From assembly GCA_964410125.1 (NCBI GenBank), contig CAYPGQ010000010.1, forward strand, positions 16,302-80,301: DNA of 64,000 nt, in the 5' to 3' direction. The DNA is from G020348385 sp964410125 (lineage in GTDB: Bacteria > Acidobacteriota > Aminicenantia > Aminicenantales > Aminicenantaceae). The notes beneath the pieces are model-generated. The model had not been told where the DNA came from. It worked only from the letters and a program-made list of their open reading frames with translations, and searched no databases. How positions within the stretch are numbered: position 1 is the first letter of the stretch; every line of letters starts with the position of its first letter. Positions 51,185 to 59,922 of the stretch are shown here, piece by piece. Both the position numbers and the translations under genes were made by a program.

Positions 51185-53290
51185 ATGCATATTTGGGGCC
51201 TGCACATTGTCGATGCCGGAATCATTCTTTTTTATGTGGCCCTTATTTTATGGATAGGAAAACGCGCAGGAGAAAAAACTAAAAATACTGGTGACTTTTT
51301 CCTGGCAGGCCGCAAGCTCGGGAAATTTTACCAGTTTTTCCTCAACTTCGGCTGTTCCACCAATGCCGATCAGGCCGTGGCCGTTTCCCGTGAAATCTAC
51401 CGGACGGGAATCGGCGGCATGTGGATCCAATACCTGGTTCTCTTCCTTACGCCCTTTTATTGGTTCTCCGTCTTTTTCTTCCGGCGGATCCGCCTAACAA
51501 CCATCGGGGATTACTTTACCGAACGTTTCAACTGCAAATCACTCGGCGCAAGTTACGCCATTTTTATCCTCCTCATGTCCATTTTGGGAGGAGGAATCGG
51601 GTACATGATTGCAGCCAAGACAATGATGGCCATGACGCCCAAATCGCCCGAACAATTGTCCCATGAAGAACGCTTGAGTGTAGAGCAATTCCGAGAGTAC
51701 CAAGCATTCAGAACCCATTTGGATGAAGGCCTTAGCCAGCAGGAACAGATCAGGTATGATGAACTGAACGAAAAAAACAAGCGCGGCGAGCTCCACTCCT
51801 TCATTTCCCACACCAATCCAATTCTCTTTTATTTCATTTATGCCGTCATCGTGGGAATTTATACCATGCTGGGAGGCTTCCGCGCAGCGGCCATCACCGA
51901 TGCCATCCAAGGTCTGCTGATCATCACGTTCTCTATGATTCTAATCCCGATAGGCCTTCACAAGATCGGAGGCTTTTCCGGTCTTCACGCTTCGGTGCCC
52001 GACTACATGTTCGAGCTTTTTGGGTCTGTGACCATGAGCGAATACGCCTGGTACACCATCCTCGGGATGGTGCTTGCCAACCTTGTCTCAATCATAGCTG
52101 TGGCTCCGGGAATGCAGACAGCCGGGTCAGCCAAAAATGAGATGACCGCCCGCTTCGGAATGATCGGAGGCATGTTTTTCAAGCGGTTTATCATGATCTT
52201 CTGGGCTTTGGCAGGCCTTCTGGCCATCGGATTATACACAGGGATTTTGCATGATCCTGATTTGATATGGGGATACATGTCCAAAGACCTGCTCTTCCCT
52301 GGGGCAATCGGCCTGATGCTGGTGGGCATCCTGGCTGCCAACATGTCCACGCTCGATGCCAGCGCTGTCTCCTACTCGGCCCTGTTTATTAAAAACATCT
52401 ACCAACCTTTCAAGCCAGGAAAATCCGAACAGCACTATCTGTTTGTCGGTCGCATCGCCATCGGAGTAACGCTTTTAGGAGGAATAGCAGTCGCCCTATA
52501 TGTGAACAATCTCCTGGCGCTTTTTAAATACATCATATCCATACCAGCTATCTACGGCGCTTCCATTTGGCTGGGTTTCATGTGGCGGAGGCTGACAAAG
52601 AGCGCAGTATTTACCCAAGTGGTATTATGCCTGATCATTTATGCCATCATCCCCAACCTTTTTCCTACATTAAACTGGGCTAAATACAATCCCCACTTCC
52701 TCCAGGAAACCCAACCCAAAGTTGCCAGATACTCAACAAGCGCATTAAAAAAAGATGTCGAAGAAGGAAGTGCCGACTTTGTAGGACAATCTATCCAGAA
52801 AAAACATGTCATCGAGCCTGTGGGCGTGTATTTCGAAAACGTCGTCCGGATCGTTCCTTCAGATCCTGAATCAGCCAAAATGGGACTGGGAAGATTTCAT
52901 GCCGAACTCTGGGTGTTGAGCTGGTTTGGGATCGATTTTTCAGAATTCAAAAAATCCCAGCTGGTGGCCATCCGTTTCTTTTTTGACGCCCTGTTTCCGT
53001 TTGTTTTCTTGTTTTTGGTCTCGTTTTTCACAAAACCAGCGCCCAAAACGAACCTTGATAGATTTTACGCCAAACTTCACACACCGGTTCAAAAAACTGA
53101 GGATGAGGAAAAGCGGGCTCTGCAGGAATCTTATGAAAATCCCGGGAAATTCGAAAAGGATAAGATCATGCCTGGCTCAAACTGGGAAATCATGAATCCA
53201 ACCAAGCTCGATGTTTTGGGATTCGGCGGAAGTTGGATACTTGTGGGAGTGATTATCTTGCTGCTCTGGCTTATGACCTCGATAAAATAA
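51185..53290 (+). CDS. SLC5-family sodium:solute symporter
   Basis: 701-aa inner-membrane transporter with about 13-15 helices. 'TGDFFLAGRKLGKF' and 'NFGCSTNADQAVAVSREIY' in the first part are the SSS signatures; 'MNTLDASAVSYSALF'-like sodium-site residues appear as 'MSTLDASAVSYSALFIKNIY'. A charged cytoplasmic loop at about residues 155-200 ('LSQQEQIRYDELNEKNKRGE') and a long C-terminal extension are additions to the core. Probably imports a sugar or organic acid; substrate not inferable. SD GGAG is 10 nt before the ATG; a promoter lies just upstream. Confidence 0.88.
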   Translation: MHIWGLHIVDAGIILFYVALILWIGKRAGEKTKNTGDFFLAGRKLGKFYQFFLNFGCSTNADQAVAVSREIYRTGIGGMWIQYLVLFLTPFYWFSVFFFRRIRLTTIGDYFTERFNCKSLGASYAIFILLMSILGGGIGYMIAAKTMMAMTPKSPEQLSHEERLSVEQFREYQAFRTHLDEGLSQQEQIRYDELNEKNKRGELHSFISHTNPILFYFIYAVIVGIYTMLGGFRAAAITDAIQGLLIITFSMILIPIGLHKIGGFSGLHASVPDYMFELFGSVTMSEYAWYTILGMVLANLVSIIAVAPGMQTAGSAKNEMTARFGMIGGMFFKRFIMIFWALAGLLAIGLYTGILHDPDLIWGYMSKDLLFPGAIGLMLVGILAANMSTLDASAVSYSALFIKNIYQPFKPGKSEQHYLFVGRIAIGVTLLGGIAVALYVNNLLALFKYIISIPAIYGASIWLGFMWRRLTKSAVFTQVVLCLIIYAIIPNLFPTLNWAKYNPHFLQETQPKVARYSTSALKKDVEEGSADFVGQSIQKKHVIEPVGVYFENVVRIVPSDPESAKMGLGRFHAELWVLSWFGIDFSEFKKSQLVAIRFFFDALFPFVFLFLVSFFTKPAPKTNLDRFYAKLHTPVQKTEDEEKRALQESYENPGKFEKDKIMPGSNWEIMNPTKLDVLGFGGSWILVGVIILLLWLMTSIK

Positions 53291-53317
53291 CCTGAATAAT
53301 CCAGGATCAGCTAGTTT

Positions 53318-53569
53318 CTATTTGCCTTTCAGGTCGGAAAGTTCTTTTTCCAGTTGGCTAACTTTCTCCCTGAGAGCTTCCTTCTCCCCTTTTTTGGCCA
53401 TCTTCATCATACGGGCCAACAATCCGATCAGGCAGAGCAAAATCAGGACGCTTAACAAGGATGCATTCAAGAAGGGAATCCTCAAATCCTGCAAAAATGT
53501 GAGGGCGCCAACATCGGATAAATAAGACAAACTCGTTACAACGACCAATAAAAAGACCCACCAAATCAT
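53318..53569 (-). CDS. Small membrane protein with C-terminal coiled coil
   Basis: 83 aa: two membrane segments (about 2-19 and 36-53) and a charged tail with heptads 'LREKVSQLEKELSDLKGK'. ATG at 53569 follows GGAGG by 7 nt; the frame could start at a TTG further upstream but the Shine-Dalgarno would then be inside the gene. No family recognised; no clear partner. It lies between the symporter (convergent) and the MEMO-like gene. Confidence 0.65.
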   Translation of the reverse strand: MIWWVFLLVVVTSLSYLSDVGALTFLQDLRIPFLNASLLSVLILLCLIGLLARMMKMAKKGEKEALREKVSQLEKELSDLKGK

Positions 53570-53719
53570 TAGACTACCTCCTTTCAAAAAGGAAATGTAT
53601 GTATCATAACTTATACCACAGCAAAAATCAGGTTGTCAAACAATTGTACTTTCCGTATGCTTCCAGGGTATCAGGCACCTTGCGATGTTTTTTGGGAAAA
53701 AATGCAATGATGTTGTGCT

Positions 53720-54772
53720 TTATTGGGCATAATAGCCTATGGAAAAAAAGCTGACCCAGTGCCGGAGTGAGAAGGGGGCTGTTGTTCCCATTCCCGTTTT
53801 CTTGAGCGGAAGAACACCTTCGCTGTAGGTGTCCGAAAAGCGAAATAGTTTGCCGCTGATTTTTTTATTCATGGTGTGCTTTATAATCTTCTCTATGGCT
53901 AGGAGGCCAAAAGGGATGGAATATTTCCCGCACCAATATGTATTGCGGTAGTCGAGGTAAGTTTCGCCCCAAAGCTCCTTGGTCAAGCATTCGATCTTGC
54001 CGCTGTCCAGCACGCCAGTAAGATAAGAACGAATTAGGCGCTGGTCGAGTTGAAGGGCAGCACCCCAGGCCCTCTCTCCTTCTCCGAAGGGTGAGTTGTT
54101 AAAGTCTTTTCCGTAATGGTTTCCGTCAGACGAGATGAGAAAGAAAATGTCCTTCCCTGCTTCGAGATTTTTTTCATTCATGTAGTTCGCGATCACTTCT
54201 GCAAGCTTCGCAGAAACCTCCTCCATCCGCCTGAAAGGCATGGGTGTGACCATTATGGGAGTGATCTTCACCTCAGGATTAAAATATTGAAGAAAAGGCA
54301 GTAGGGCTTCGATGGAATGCTCGATTTCATGGGCCTTGTTGTTTGTGATAAAAACGGTCTTATCAAGTCGCTCTTTTAAATACTTCCTTAGCCCAGAGAC
54401 AACGATGGATTCCTTCAAGCCGGGCCAGTATTTAAATCCGTCCAGGATCAGGATGTTCTGAAGGTCGCCAATCTCATTTCGTACAGCGCCATGTGTAACG
54501 CCGAAGATGACTACTTCTTTGGCTTTCAGAATCTTGAAGAGCGGATAATAAACTCTCCCGGCATAAAGATAATCGTCATGAGGAGAGATGGCAGCGACAA
54601 GTCCTTCAGTTTTAAAATTTTCTTTTTCCTGACTCTCGAGATAATCCACGAGTTTCTGCATGCTTTTCGGATTCCAACAGAAGCCAACGTCATCCCGGAT
54701 AGGCCGCATTTCCTGAGCGGCTAAGGCTAGCATACAAATTCCTGTGACGAACAGCTTGATAAAAATTTTCAT
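53720..54772 (-). CDS. MEMO-family (AmmeMemoRadiSam protein B-like) protein with signal peptide
   Basis: 350 aa. The MEMO1 fold and putative metal site are visible: 'AISPHDDYLYAGRVYY' (His), 'VIFGVTHGAV' (His), 'LISSDGNHYG' (His) and 'YWCGKYSIPFG' (Cys), equivalent to the ligands of human MEMO1. Unlike most members it starts with a hydrophobic export signal (MKIFIKLFVTGICMLALA, then 'AAQ'); the ATG at 54772 has AAGGAGG 6 nt upstream, which supports that start. Frame is open to 54847 but without a ribosome-binding site. No AMMECR1 or radical-SAM partner gene is adjacent. Confidence 0.85.
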   Translation of the reverse strand: MKIFIKLFVTGICMLALAAQEMRPIRDDVGFCWNPKSMQKLVDYLESQEKENFKTEGLVAAISPHDDYLYAGRVYYPLFKILKAKEVVIFGVTHGAVRNEIGDLQNILILDGFKYWPGLKESIVVSGLRKYLKERLDKTVFITNNKAHEIEHSIEALLPFLQYFNPEVKITPIMVTPMPFRRMEEVSAKLAEVIANYMNEKNLEAGKDIFFLISSDGNHYGKDFNNSPFGEGERAWGAALQLDQRLIRSYLTGVLDSGKIECLTKELWGETYLDYRNTYWCGKYSIPFGLLAIEKIIKHTMNKKISGKLFRFSDTYSEGVLPLKKTGMGTTAPFSLRHWVSFFSIGYYAQ

Positions 54773-54862
54773 GTGGTACCTCCTTACACAATATTTTTTC
54801 ATTGCCCTCTTAACCATAACCCATCCCGTCAAGCAAGCTCCGTTCATTTTAGGGGGACGCTC

Positions 54863-56161
54863 CTAGTAGCCGAAGAGGCGGGGAAGGAAGAGGCTGATTT
54901 CCGGAATGAAGGTAACAAGAAGGAGCGAAACAAGCATGGCGACAAAAAGAGGAAGGAGCGGCCGGATGACACGAGCGATGCTGGTTCCGGCAATCCCGCA
55001 CCCGATGAACAAAACACTCCCGACAGGCGGCGTGCACAGCCCGATACTTAAATTCAACACCATGATGATCCCGAAGTGGATCGGATTGACACCCAACTGC
55101 ATCACGACCGGCAAAAAAATCGGGGTGAAGATCAAAACCGCCGGTGTCATGTCCATGAAGGTCCCGACCATAAGCAGCACAAGATTGATGATCAACAGAA
55201 TGATGATCTGGCTGCTGGATATCGCCATAAGGGCTGAGCTGACACTTTGAGGGATGTTCTCGTAGGACATGATCCAGGACATGCCCATGGATGTACCGAT
55301 AAGCAGCATCACTATGGCTGTTGTGGCTGATGCGTCGACAAGGATTTTGGAGATCTCTTTCCACTTGACTTCTCTGTAGATCAGAACTGACAGGATGAAA
55401 GTGTAAAGAACGGCAATAGCCGAGGCCTCGGTTGCCGTGAAATAACCGGCCACGATCCCCCCGATCACCAGAATGATCAAAAACAGGCTGGGAATTGCAT
55501 CCAGGAACCGAAGGATCCCCTCTTTGAATTTTATCCTCTGGGAAATCGGATATTTTTTTCTGTGGGCAATAAAGCCAGCTACGACCATCAAGGAAAGGCC
55601 GATCAGAATTCCGGGAAAATATCCGGCCACAAACAGCGCCCCGATGGATACTCCTCCGCTGGCTAAGGAATAGACGATCAGGATATTGCTCGGAGGAATG
55701 ATCAGCCCGGTCGTGGCCGAGGTGATATTCACAGCTGCGCTGAAGTCAAGGTCATATCCCTCTTTTTTCATCCTCGGAACCATGAATCCCCCGATGGCGG
55801 CCGATGAGGCTACGGCTGATCCCGAAATCGATCCGAACAGCATGGCAGCCATGATATGGACAAAAGCCAAGCCTCCAGGGAACATCCCGACCAGCACCTT
55901 GGCAAAATCGATCAAGCGCCGGGCGATCCCTCCCCTATTCATTAGCTGCCCGGAAAGGATGAAAAATGGGATGGCCAGTAATGCGAAACTATCCAAACCG
56001 GTTGCCATGCGCTGGGCCACTGTTGTGAGGGCAGGGCTTGTGTCTATGCTCATCAAAATGGTTGTGACTGTTGCTATACCTATACAGAATGAGATGGGGA
56101 CTCCAAGAATCAGCAGGAAAACAAAACTGCCGACAAGGATGAGGATATGAAGAAGTTCCAT
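54863..56161 (-). CDS. dctM: TRAP transporter large permease DctM
   Basis: 432-aa integral membrane subunit with about 12 helices that moves the substrate with sodium. Family motifs include 'LGVPISFCIGIATV', 'LLAIPFFILSGQLMNRGGIARRL', 'GPPG'-like loop 'GSISGSAVASSAAIGGFMVPRM', 'IIPPSNILIVYSLASGGVSIGALFVAGYFPG' and a second half with 'FMDMTPAVLIFTPIFLPV'. Last gene of the TRAP operon (dctP-dctQ-dctM), 3 bp after dctQ. Confidence 0.95.
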   Translation of the reverse strand: MELLHILILVGSFVFLLILGVPISFCIGIATVTTILMSIDTSPALTTVAQRMATGLDSFALLAIPFFILSGQLMNRGGIARRLIDFAKVLVGMFPGGLAFVHIMAAMLFGSISGSAVASSAAIGGFMVPRMKKEGYDLDFSAAVNITSATTGLIIPPSNILIVYSLASGGVSIGALFVAGYFPGILIGLSLMVVAGFIAHRKKYPISQRIKFKEGILRFLDAIPSLFLIILVIGGIVAGYFTATEASAIAVLYTFILSVLIYREVKWKEISKILVDASATTAIVMLLIGTSMGMSWIMSYENIPQSVSSALMAISSSQIIILLIINLVLLMVGTFMDMTPAVLIFTPIFLPVVMQLGVNPIHFGIIMVLNLSIGLCTPPVGSVLFIGCGIAGTSIARVIRPLLPLFVAMLVSLLLVTFIPEISLFLPRLFGY

Positions 56162-56164
56162 CTT

Positions 56165-56695
56165 TTAGATCCCTTCCTGGCTTTCCATGGCGACACTCTC
56201 ATACTCTAGCTGTTTCCCAGTGAGAGCCCGGAATCTCTCGATGATAAACACAAAGGCATAAAACATGATGAGCAATCCACTTATCGGAAGAACCAAGTAC
56301 ACATACCCCAGCTTTATCTGGAGGGCAGCGGAAATCTGGCTCAAAGTCAGGGTAATGGTCACCAACCGAAGGCCCCCGATCACCATAACAAAAAAGGAAA
56401 ACAGAAATATAAAAACCTGGATGATAATCTCAGTCCATATTTTCGTTTTGTTCTTTAGCGCTTGCAGCACCACATCGATGGCCAGATGCATTTTTTTTCC
56501 TGCCGCATAACTGGCACCCAATAATCCCACCCAGATCAAAAGATATCTGGCCATCTCTTCTGTGAAGGAACTGGGATCCCTCAGGACAAAACGGGTAAAG
56601 ACTTGCCAGAGCACGTTGAGCACATTGGCTCCCATCAGGATGATGAGGGCCAACCCTAAAAGCTTATCGACTGTTTTTTTGGCTCTTTCGAGCAT
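56165..56695 (-). CDS. dctQ: TRAP transporter small permease DctQ
   Basis: 176-aa four-helix membrane subunit paired with DctM. 'ANVLNVLWQVFTRFVLRDPSSFTEEMARYLLIWVGLLGASYAAGKKMHLAIDVV' region contains the conserved 'W..E..ry...W....Ga......g.Hi..d' pattern of DctQ. Its start overlaps the last base of dctP and its stop is 3 bp from dctM, so the three genes are co-transcribed. Confidence 0.93.
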   Translation of the reverse strand: MLERAKKTVDKLLGLALIILMGANVLNVLWQVFTRFVLRDPSSFTEEMARYLLIWVGLLGASYAAGKKMHLAIDVVLQALKNKTKIWTEIIIQVFIFLFSFFVMVIGGLRLVTITLTLSQISAALQIKLGYVYLVLPISGLLIMFYAFVFIIERFRALTGKQLEYESVAMESQEGI

Positions 56696-57693
56696 TATTT
56701 CACTTCCCTGATCCTTTGAATAAGGTCAAAAATCCGGGGCTGTGATTTGTACTCTCCGTATATTGTTTCTACTCCTGCGATAAACGGCTCTTTGTCCGGA
56801 TGATAGATAGTAACACCCGCCTTTTGTACCTCTTCGAGCGCTTTTTGTGTGGCCTCCTTCCACAGTTCTCTTTGGTACAATTCAGATTCGTTGGCTGCCT
56901 CCTGCAACAGTTGCTGAAACTCGGGTGCAAGATCCTCCCAGATCTTGGTGTTGATAACCAGAACATCCGGCACGCCGGTGTGTTCGTCCAGAGAATAATA
57001 TTTACAGACTTCATAGTGCCGGGAAAGATGGAAACTAGGAGGATTGTTCTCTGCCCCATCTACCACTCCCTGCTGGAGCGCTGAGTACAACTCACCCCAG
57101 GAGATCGGCGTAGCCGATCCCCCGAGAGCTTGGACCATCCGCATGGATGTAGGGCTTTCCTGAGTGCGGATTTTGAGCCCTGCAAGATCTCCGGGATTGA
57201 GAATGGGGCGGTCCACAGTGTAAAAACTTCTGGTTCCGGCATCATAGTAACAAAGCCCGCGGAGCCAATATTGCTCCCCAGCATGGAGAAGCTCCCTACC
57301 GATCTCCCCTTCCAGCACACGGAAGCGGTGTGCCTCATCCCGGAAAAGATAGGGCAGGCTCAGAACGCTCATCTCGGGCACAAATCCCTCGATCACACTG
57401 CAGGAAACTTTGGTCATGGCCAGACTTCCGATCTGGAGAAGCTCGAGGCATTCTCTCTCAGACCCCAGTTGTTCACTGGGATAGACATCGATTCGCATCC
57501 GGCCATTGGATTTTTCTGCCACACGCTCTGCCAAAAATTCCATCGCCATATGGACTGGATGGGAGGGATCCAACCCATGGCCCAATTTTATGACTTTTAA
57601 TTTATGATCAGACTTGCAGGCAAGATGAAAAACGAAAAAAGTGAGGATTAAAAAAAGAACAATAGATTTTAGACCAGTCTGCCGATACCTCAT
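56695..57693 (-). CDS. dctP: TRAP transporter substrate-binding protein DctP (lipoprotein)
   Basis: 332-aa periplasmic binding protein. Signal with lipobox 'FHLACKS' suggests a membrane-anchored lipoprotein rather than a soluble one. DctP hallmarks: 'LGHGLDPSHPVHMAMEFLAE', 'LSLPYLFRDEAH', 'LAGLKIRTQESPTSMRMVQA' with the carboxylate-binding Arg, 'SWGELYSALQQGVVDGAENN'. The adjoining glucuronokinase-like gene (stop 57694, directly before this ATG) suggests a uronic acid ligand, an inference from context. Confidence 0.93.
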   Translation of the reverse strand: MRYRQTGLKSIVLFLILTFFVFHLACKSDHKLKVIKLGHGLDPSHPVHMAMEFLAERVAEKSNGRMRIDVYPSEQLGSERECLELLQIGSLAMTKVSCSVIEGFVPEMSVLSLPYLFRDEAHRFRVLEGEIGRELLHAGEQYWLRGLCYYDAGTRSFYTVDRPILNPGDLAGLKIRTQESPTSMRMVQALGGSATPISWGELYSALQQGVVDGAENNPPSFHLSRHYEVCKYYSLDEHTGVPDVLVINTKIWEDLAPEFQQLLQEAANESELYQRELWKEATQKALEEVQKAGVTIYHPDKEPFIAGVETIYGEYKSQPRIFDLIQRIREVK

Positions 57694-58689
57694 CTATTCA
57701 ATAGTGGGTTTGATAACCTTTGCTCCAATTCTCTTCAATTCAGAGCTCAGCCGGGTGTACATCTCCTCATCCTCATACATGCCGATGATCGAGCCGCCCG
57801 ATCCTGCAAACTTGGCGGATGCACCACAGGAACGAGCTATCAGGACCATTTCCATATTGCTCTCGCTGATTTTCATGATCTGGCTTCTCAGATCAAAATT
57901 TTCATCCATCAATTGTTTCATCGTGCCGAAATCCTTTTTCAACAGGGCTTCTTTGCCCAATTCAGCCTTCTCAGTTATGCGTTGGAGTGTCTCGAGGATA
58001 AAAGAGTCTCCCCTGTCATAGCCCTGGCGGATGTCATTCAAGACTCTTCCAGAAACCTTGCCCAAAGCCGGCTTGTAAGCAAGGTAGAGTTTCGGGAGAA
58101 ATTTGGGGCTCAACCGTTCATAAATACCGTGACCCTTTTCCCGGATGATCTTTTCATCCAGATCCATGTAGACACAACCCTCATATACCTGGATGACACG
58201 GTCCATAAAGCCGGCATTGATGCCCAGCTCATCTCTCTCCGCCTTCAGAATCAAGGTGGGGAGGATTTCAAGCGGGATCTTGACGTTATAAAATTCCATC
58301 AATGCCCGGATGGCCGCAGTTATGATCGCGCTCGACCCACCAAGACCCAGCTGGCGCGGGATATCAGAGGAATACCGGATGGTGAAATTTTTCTTCTCCA
58401 GTTGAATATTCTGGCGTTTGCAGTATTCATAGAACTTCTTGATCGTGGCTTTGATCAGCCTGACTCCCCCGTAGAAACCATAAAGCTCCACCCTCTCCAC
58501 AAGGTCTTGGATATCTTTAAATACCGGGATGTCGTCTTTATGGGATTGGATCATCAATTCGTAGGACTCGTCGAGGAAAACTTTGGCTTCGAAATCTTTG
58601 ATTGTTATGGCAATGATTTTCCCGAAATAACCATCCGAGGGATTGCCCAGGATTCCGGCTCGCGCGTAAGCTTTTGTTTGTATTGTCAT
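57694..58689 (-). CDS. GHMP kinase, glucuronokinase-like
   Basis: 331-aa cytoplasmic small-molecule kinase. The N-terminal 'ARAGILGNPSDGYFGKII' is close to the signature of plant glucuronokinase; motif 2 is 'IPRQLGLGGSSAIITAAIRA' (ATP loop) and motif 3 'GASAKFAGSGGSIIGMY'. Expected product is glucuronate-1-phosphate or another uronate/sugar-1-phosphate; heptose kinases share much of the fold, so the substrate remains tentative. First gene of the TRAP operon, stop abutting the dctP start, which pairs uptake of a sugar acid with anomeric phosphorylation. Confidence 0.82.
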   Translation of the reverse strand: MTIQTKAYARAGILGNPSDGYFGKIIAITIKDFEAKVFLDESYELMIQSHKDDIPVFKDIQDLVERVELYGFYGGVRLIKATIKKFYEYCKRQNIQLEKKNFTIRYSSDIPRQLGLGGSSAIITAAIRALMEFYNVKIPLEILPTLILKAERDELGINAGFMDRVIQVYEGCVYMDLDEKIIREKGHGIYERLSPKFLPKLYLAYKPALGKVSGRVLNDIRQGYDRGDSFILETLQRITEKAELGKEALLKKDFGTMKQLMDENFDLRSQIMKISESNMEMVLIARSCGASAKFAGSGGSIIGMYEDEEMYTRLSSELKRIGAKVIKPTIE

Positions 58690-58707
58690 GATAATTAGTA
58701 ACTTACA

Positions 58708-59577
58708 TCAGATGGAAGCCAGAACTCCTCGTACATAGCCAACCGATTCCGCCACACCGGGGAGTGGATCCTTCCCATCCTTCTCGAATTCAAAAGAGAC
58801 CGATCCCTTATAATTGAGTTTGATCAAAGTCCTCAAGAACTTGGGGATATCGATAACTCCGTGGCCTATCTCGATGGTCCCTCCTTCCTTTGTCGCGGTT
58901 GTCACGTCTTTGATATGCACATCGTGCAGCCGATCGGCAAACTTCAGGGTTGACTCCGAAGGATCGACACCGGCGCGTTGTGTGTGTCCGATGTCGATGC
59001 ACAGACCGATACGCGGGTCTAGGTTTTTTATCCTGACATAAGCACTTTCAGGGGTCGGATACAGCTTATCGTCAGGGCCGTGATTATGAATGGCCACCTT
59101 TATATTATATTTGTTCACCTTTTTGTTCACCTTTTTCAGCAAATCTGGATTCGGCACACCGATAATGATCCTCATGCCGGCTGTCTTGGCATAGTGAAAT
59201 GCGCGCTCCACCTCATCCTCGGTCTGCATGTAGACCACACCACAGCCATAAAGGTCGAGGCCGGCTGCTTTCGTTTTTTCAGCAACAATTTTGATCTCTT
59301 CATCCGAGCTCTCTAAAGGCAGATGAAAGCTTTTAAATGCGATTCGCTCCAGACCCAGCCTTTTGGTCATTTTTAATGTGTCTTCTAAGGAAAATTCCCG
59401 GAATGTGTAGGATGCCATTCCCAGGTTCAAGCGGCTCAGCTTTTCTTCGAATTTGATAACTGAAGGATCATTATTCCCTGGATTTTTATCCGAAGCTTTT
59501 ATCATAGGAGAGAGGGACGCCAACGCCACTGCAATTCCAGCGCTCTTCATGAATTCTCTTCTTGTCGTTTTGCCCAT
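58708..59577 (-). CDS. Tat-exported sugar isomerase/epimerase-like TIM barrel
   Basis: 289 aa. Twin-arginine signal 'TTRREFMKSAGIAVALASL' then an AP-endonuclease-2-like barrel with metal ligands in 'KVAIHNHGPDD' (His), 'GLCIDIGHTQRAG' (Asp, His), 'VHIKDVTTATKEGG' (His) and 'VSFEFEKDG' (Glu). Export with a metal or cofactor fits the neighbouring Tat-tagged Gfo/Idh/MocA and DUF1080 proteins; in the oxidoreductive glycoside-cleavage route such barrels act on 3-keto sugars. On the minus strand, 18 bp upstream of the kinase stop, so it may be the first gene of the TRAP operon. Confidence 0.85.
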   Translation of the reverse strand: MGKTTRREFMKSAGIAVALASLSPMIKASDKNPGNNDPSVIKFEEKLSRLNLGMASYTFREFSLEDTLKMTKRLGLERIAFKSFHLPLESSDEEIKIVAEKTKAAGLDLYGCGVVYMQTEDEVERAFHYAKTAGMRIIIGVPNPDLLKKVNKKVNKYNIKVAIHNHGPDDKLYPTPESAYVRIKNLDPRIGLCIDIGHTQRAGVDPSESTLKFADRLHDVHIKDVTTATKEGGTIEIGHGVIDIPKFLRTLIKLNYKGSVSFEFEKDGKDPLPGVAESVGYVRGVLASI

Positions 59578-59691
59578 CTTTGTCTCCTTTTATAAGTCTG
59601 CCTATTTAAATACTACATTCGTCCTGAGGACTCAACACTTAAATGTTGGGGCGGGGCAGGTTGGCCATCAAAACTGCCGATATTTCCCATT

Positions 59692-59870
59692 TTAATTAGG
59701 GGACACCTTACTTAACCTGAATTATTCATAAACATGATTTTTTAACGGGATTTAATGCTAGATGCACTGAAATCAGGGACATGTACCGATTTTCCGAAAT
59801 CGGTAACGTGTCCCTTGATTTTAAGCTTGTACATGAATAATTCAAAATAAGCAAACTGTCCCCGAATTAA
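59692..59870. mobile_element. MITE-like element with GGGGACA terminal inverted repeats
   Basis: About 179 bp. Ends read TTAATTAGGGGACA (left) and, inverted, TTAATTCGGGGACA (right); with the adjoining bases they pair over 38 bp with 31 matches, including a perfect 12-bp ATGAATAATTCA pair (59718-59729 with 59833-59844). Inside is a strong hairpin, 59771-59792 with 59797-59820 (AATCAGGGACATG arm, CCGATTT/AAATCGG top). Too short to code. The rest of the 345-bp gap between genes (59578-59922) holds nothing recognised. Confidence 0.7.
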
Positions 59871-59922
59871 ATATTGTCTCGTCGGAAGAATTGTGTCATC
59901 ATACTGCGGAGGGAGAAGGATC

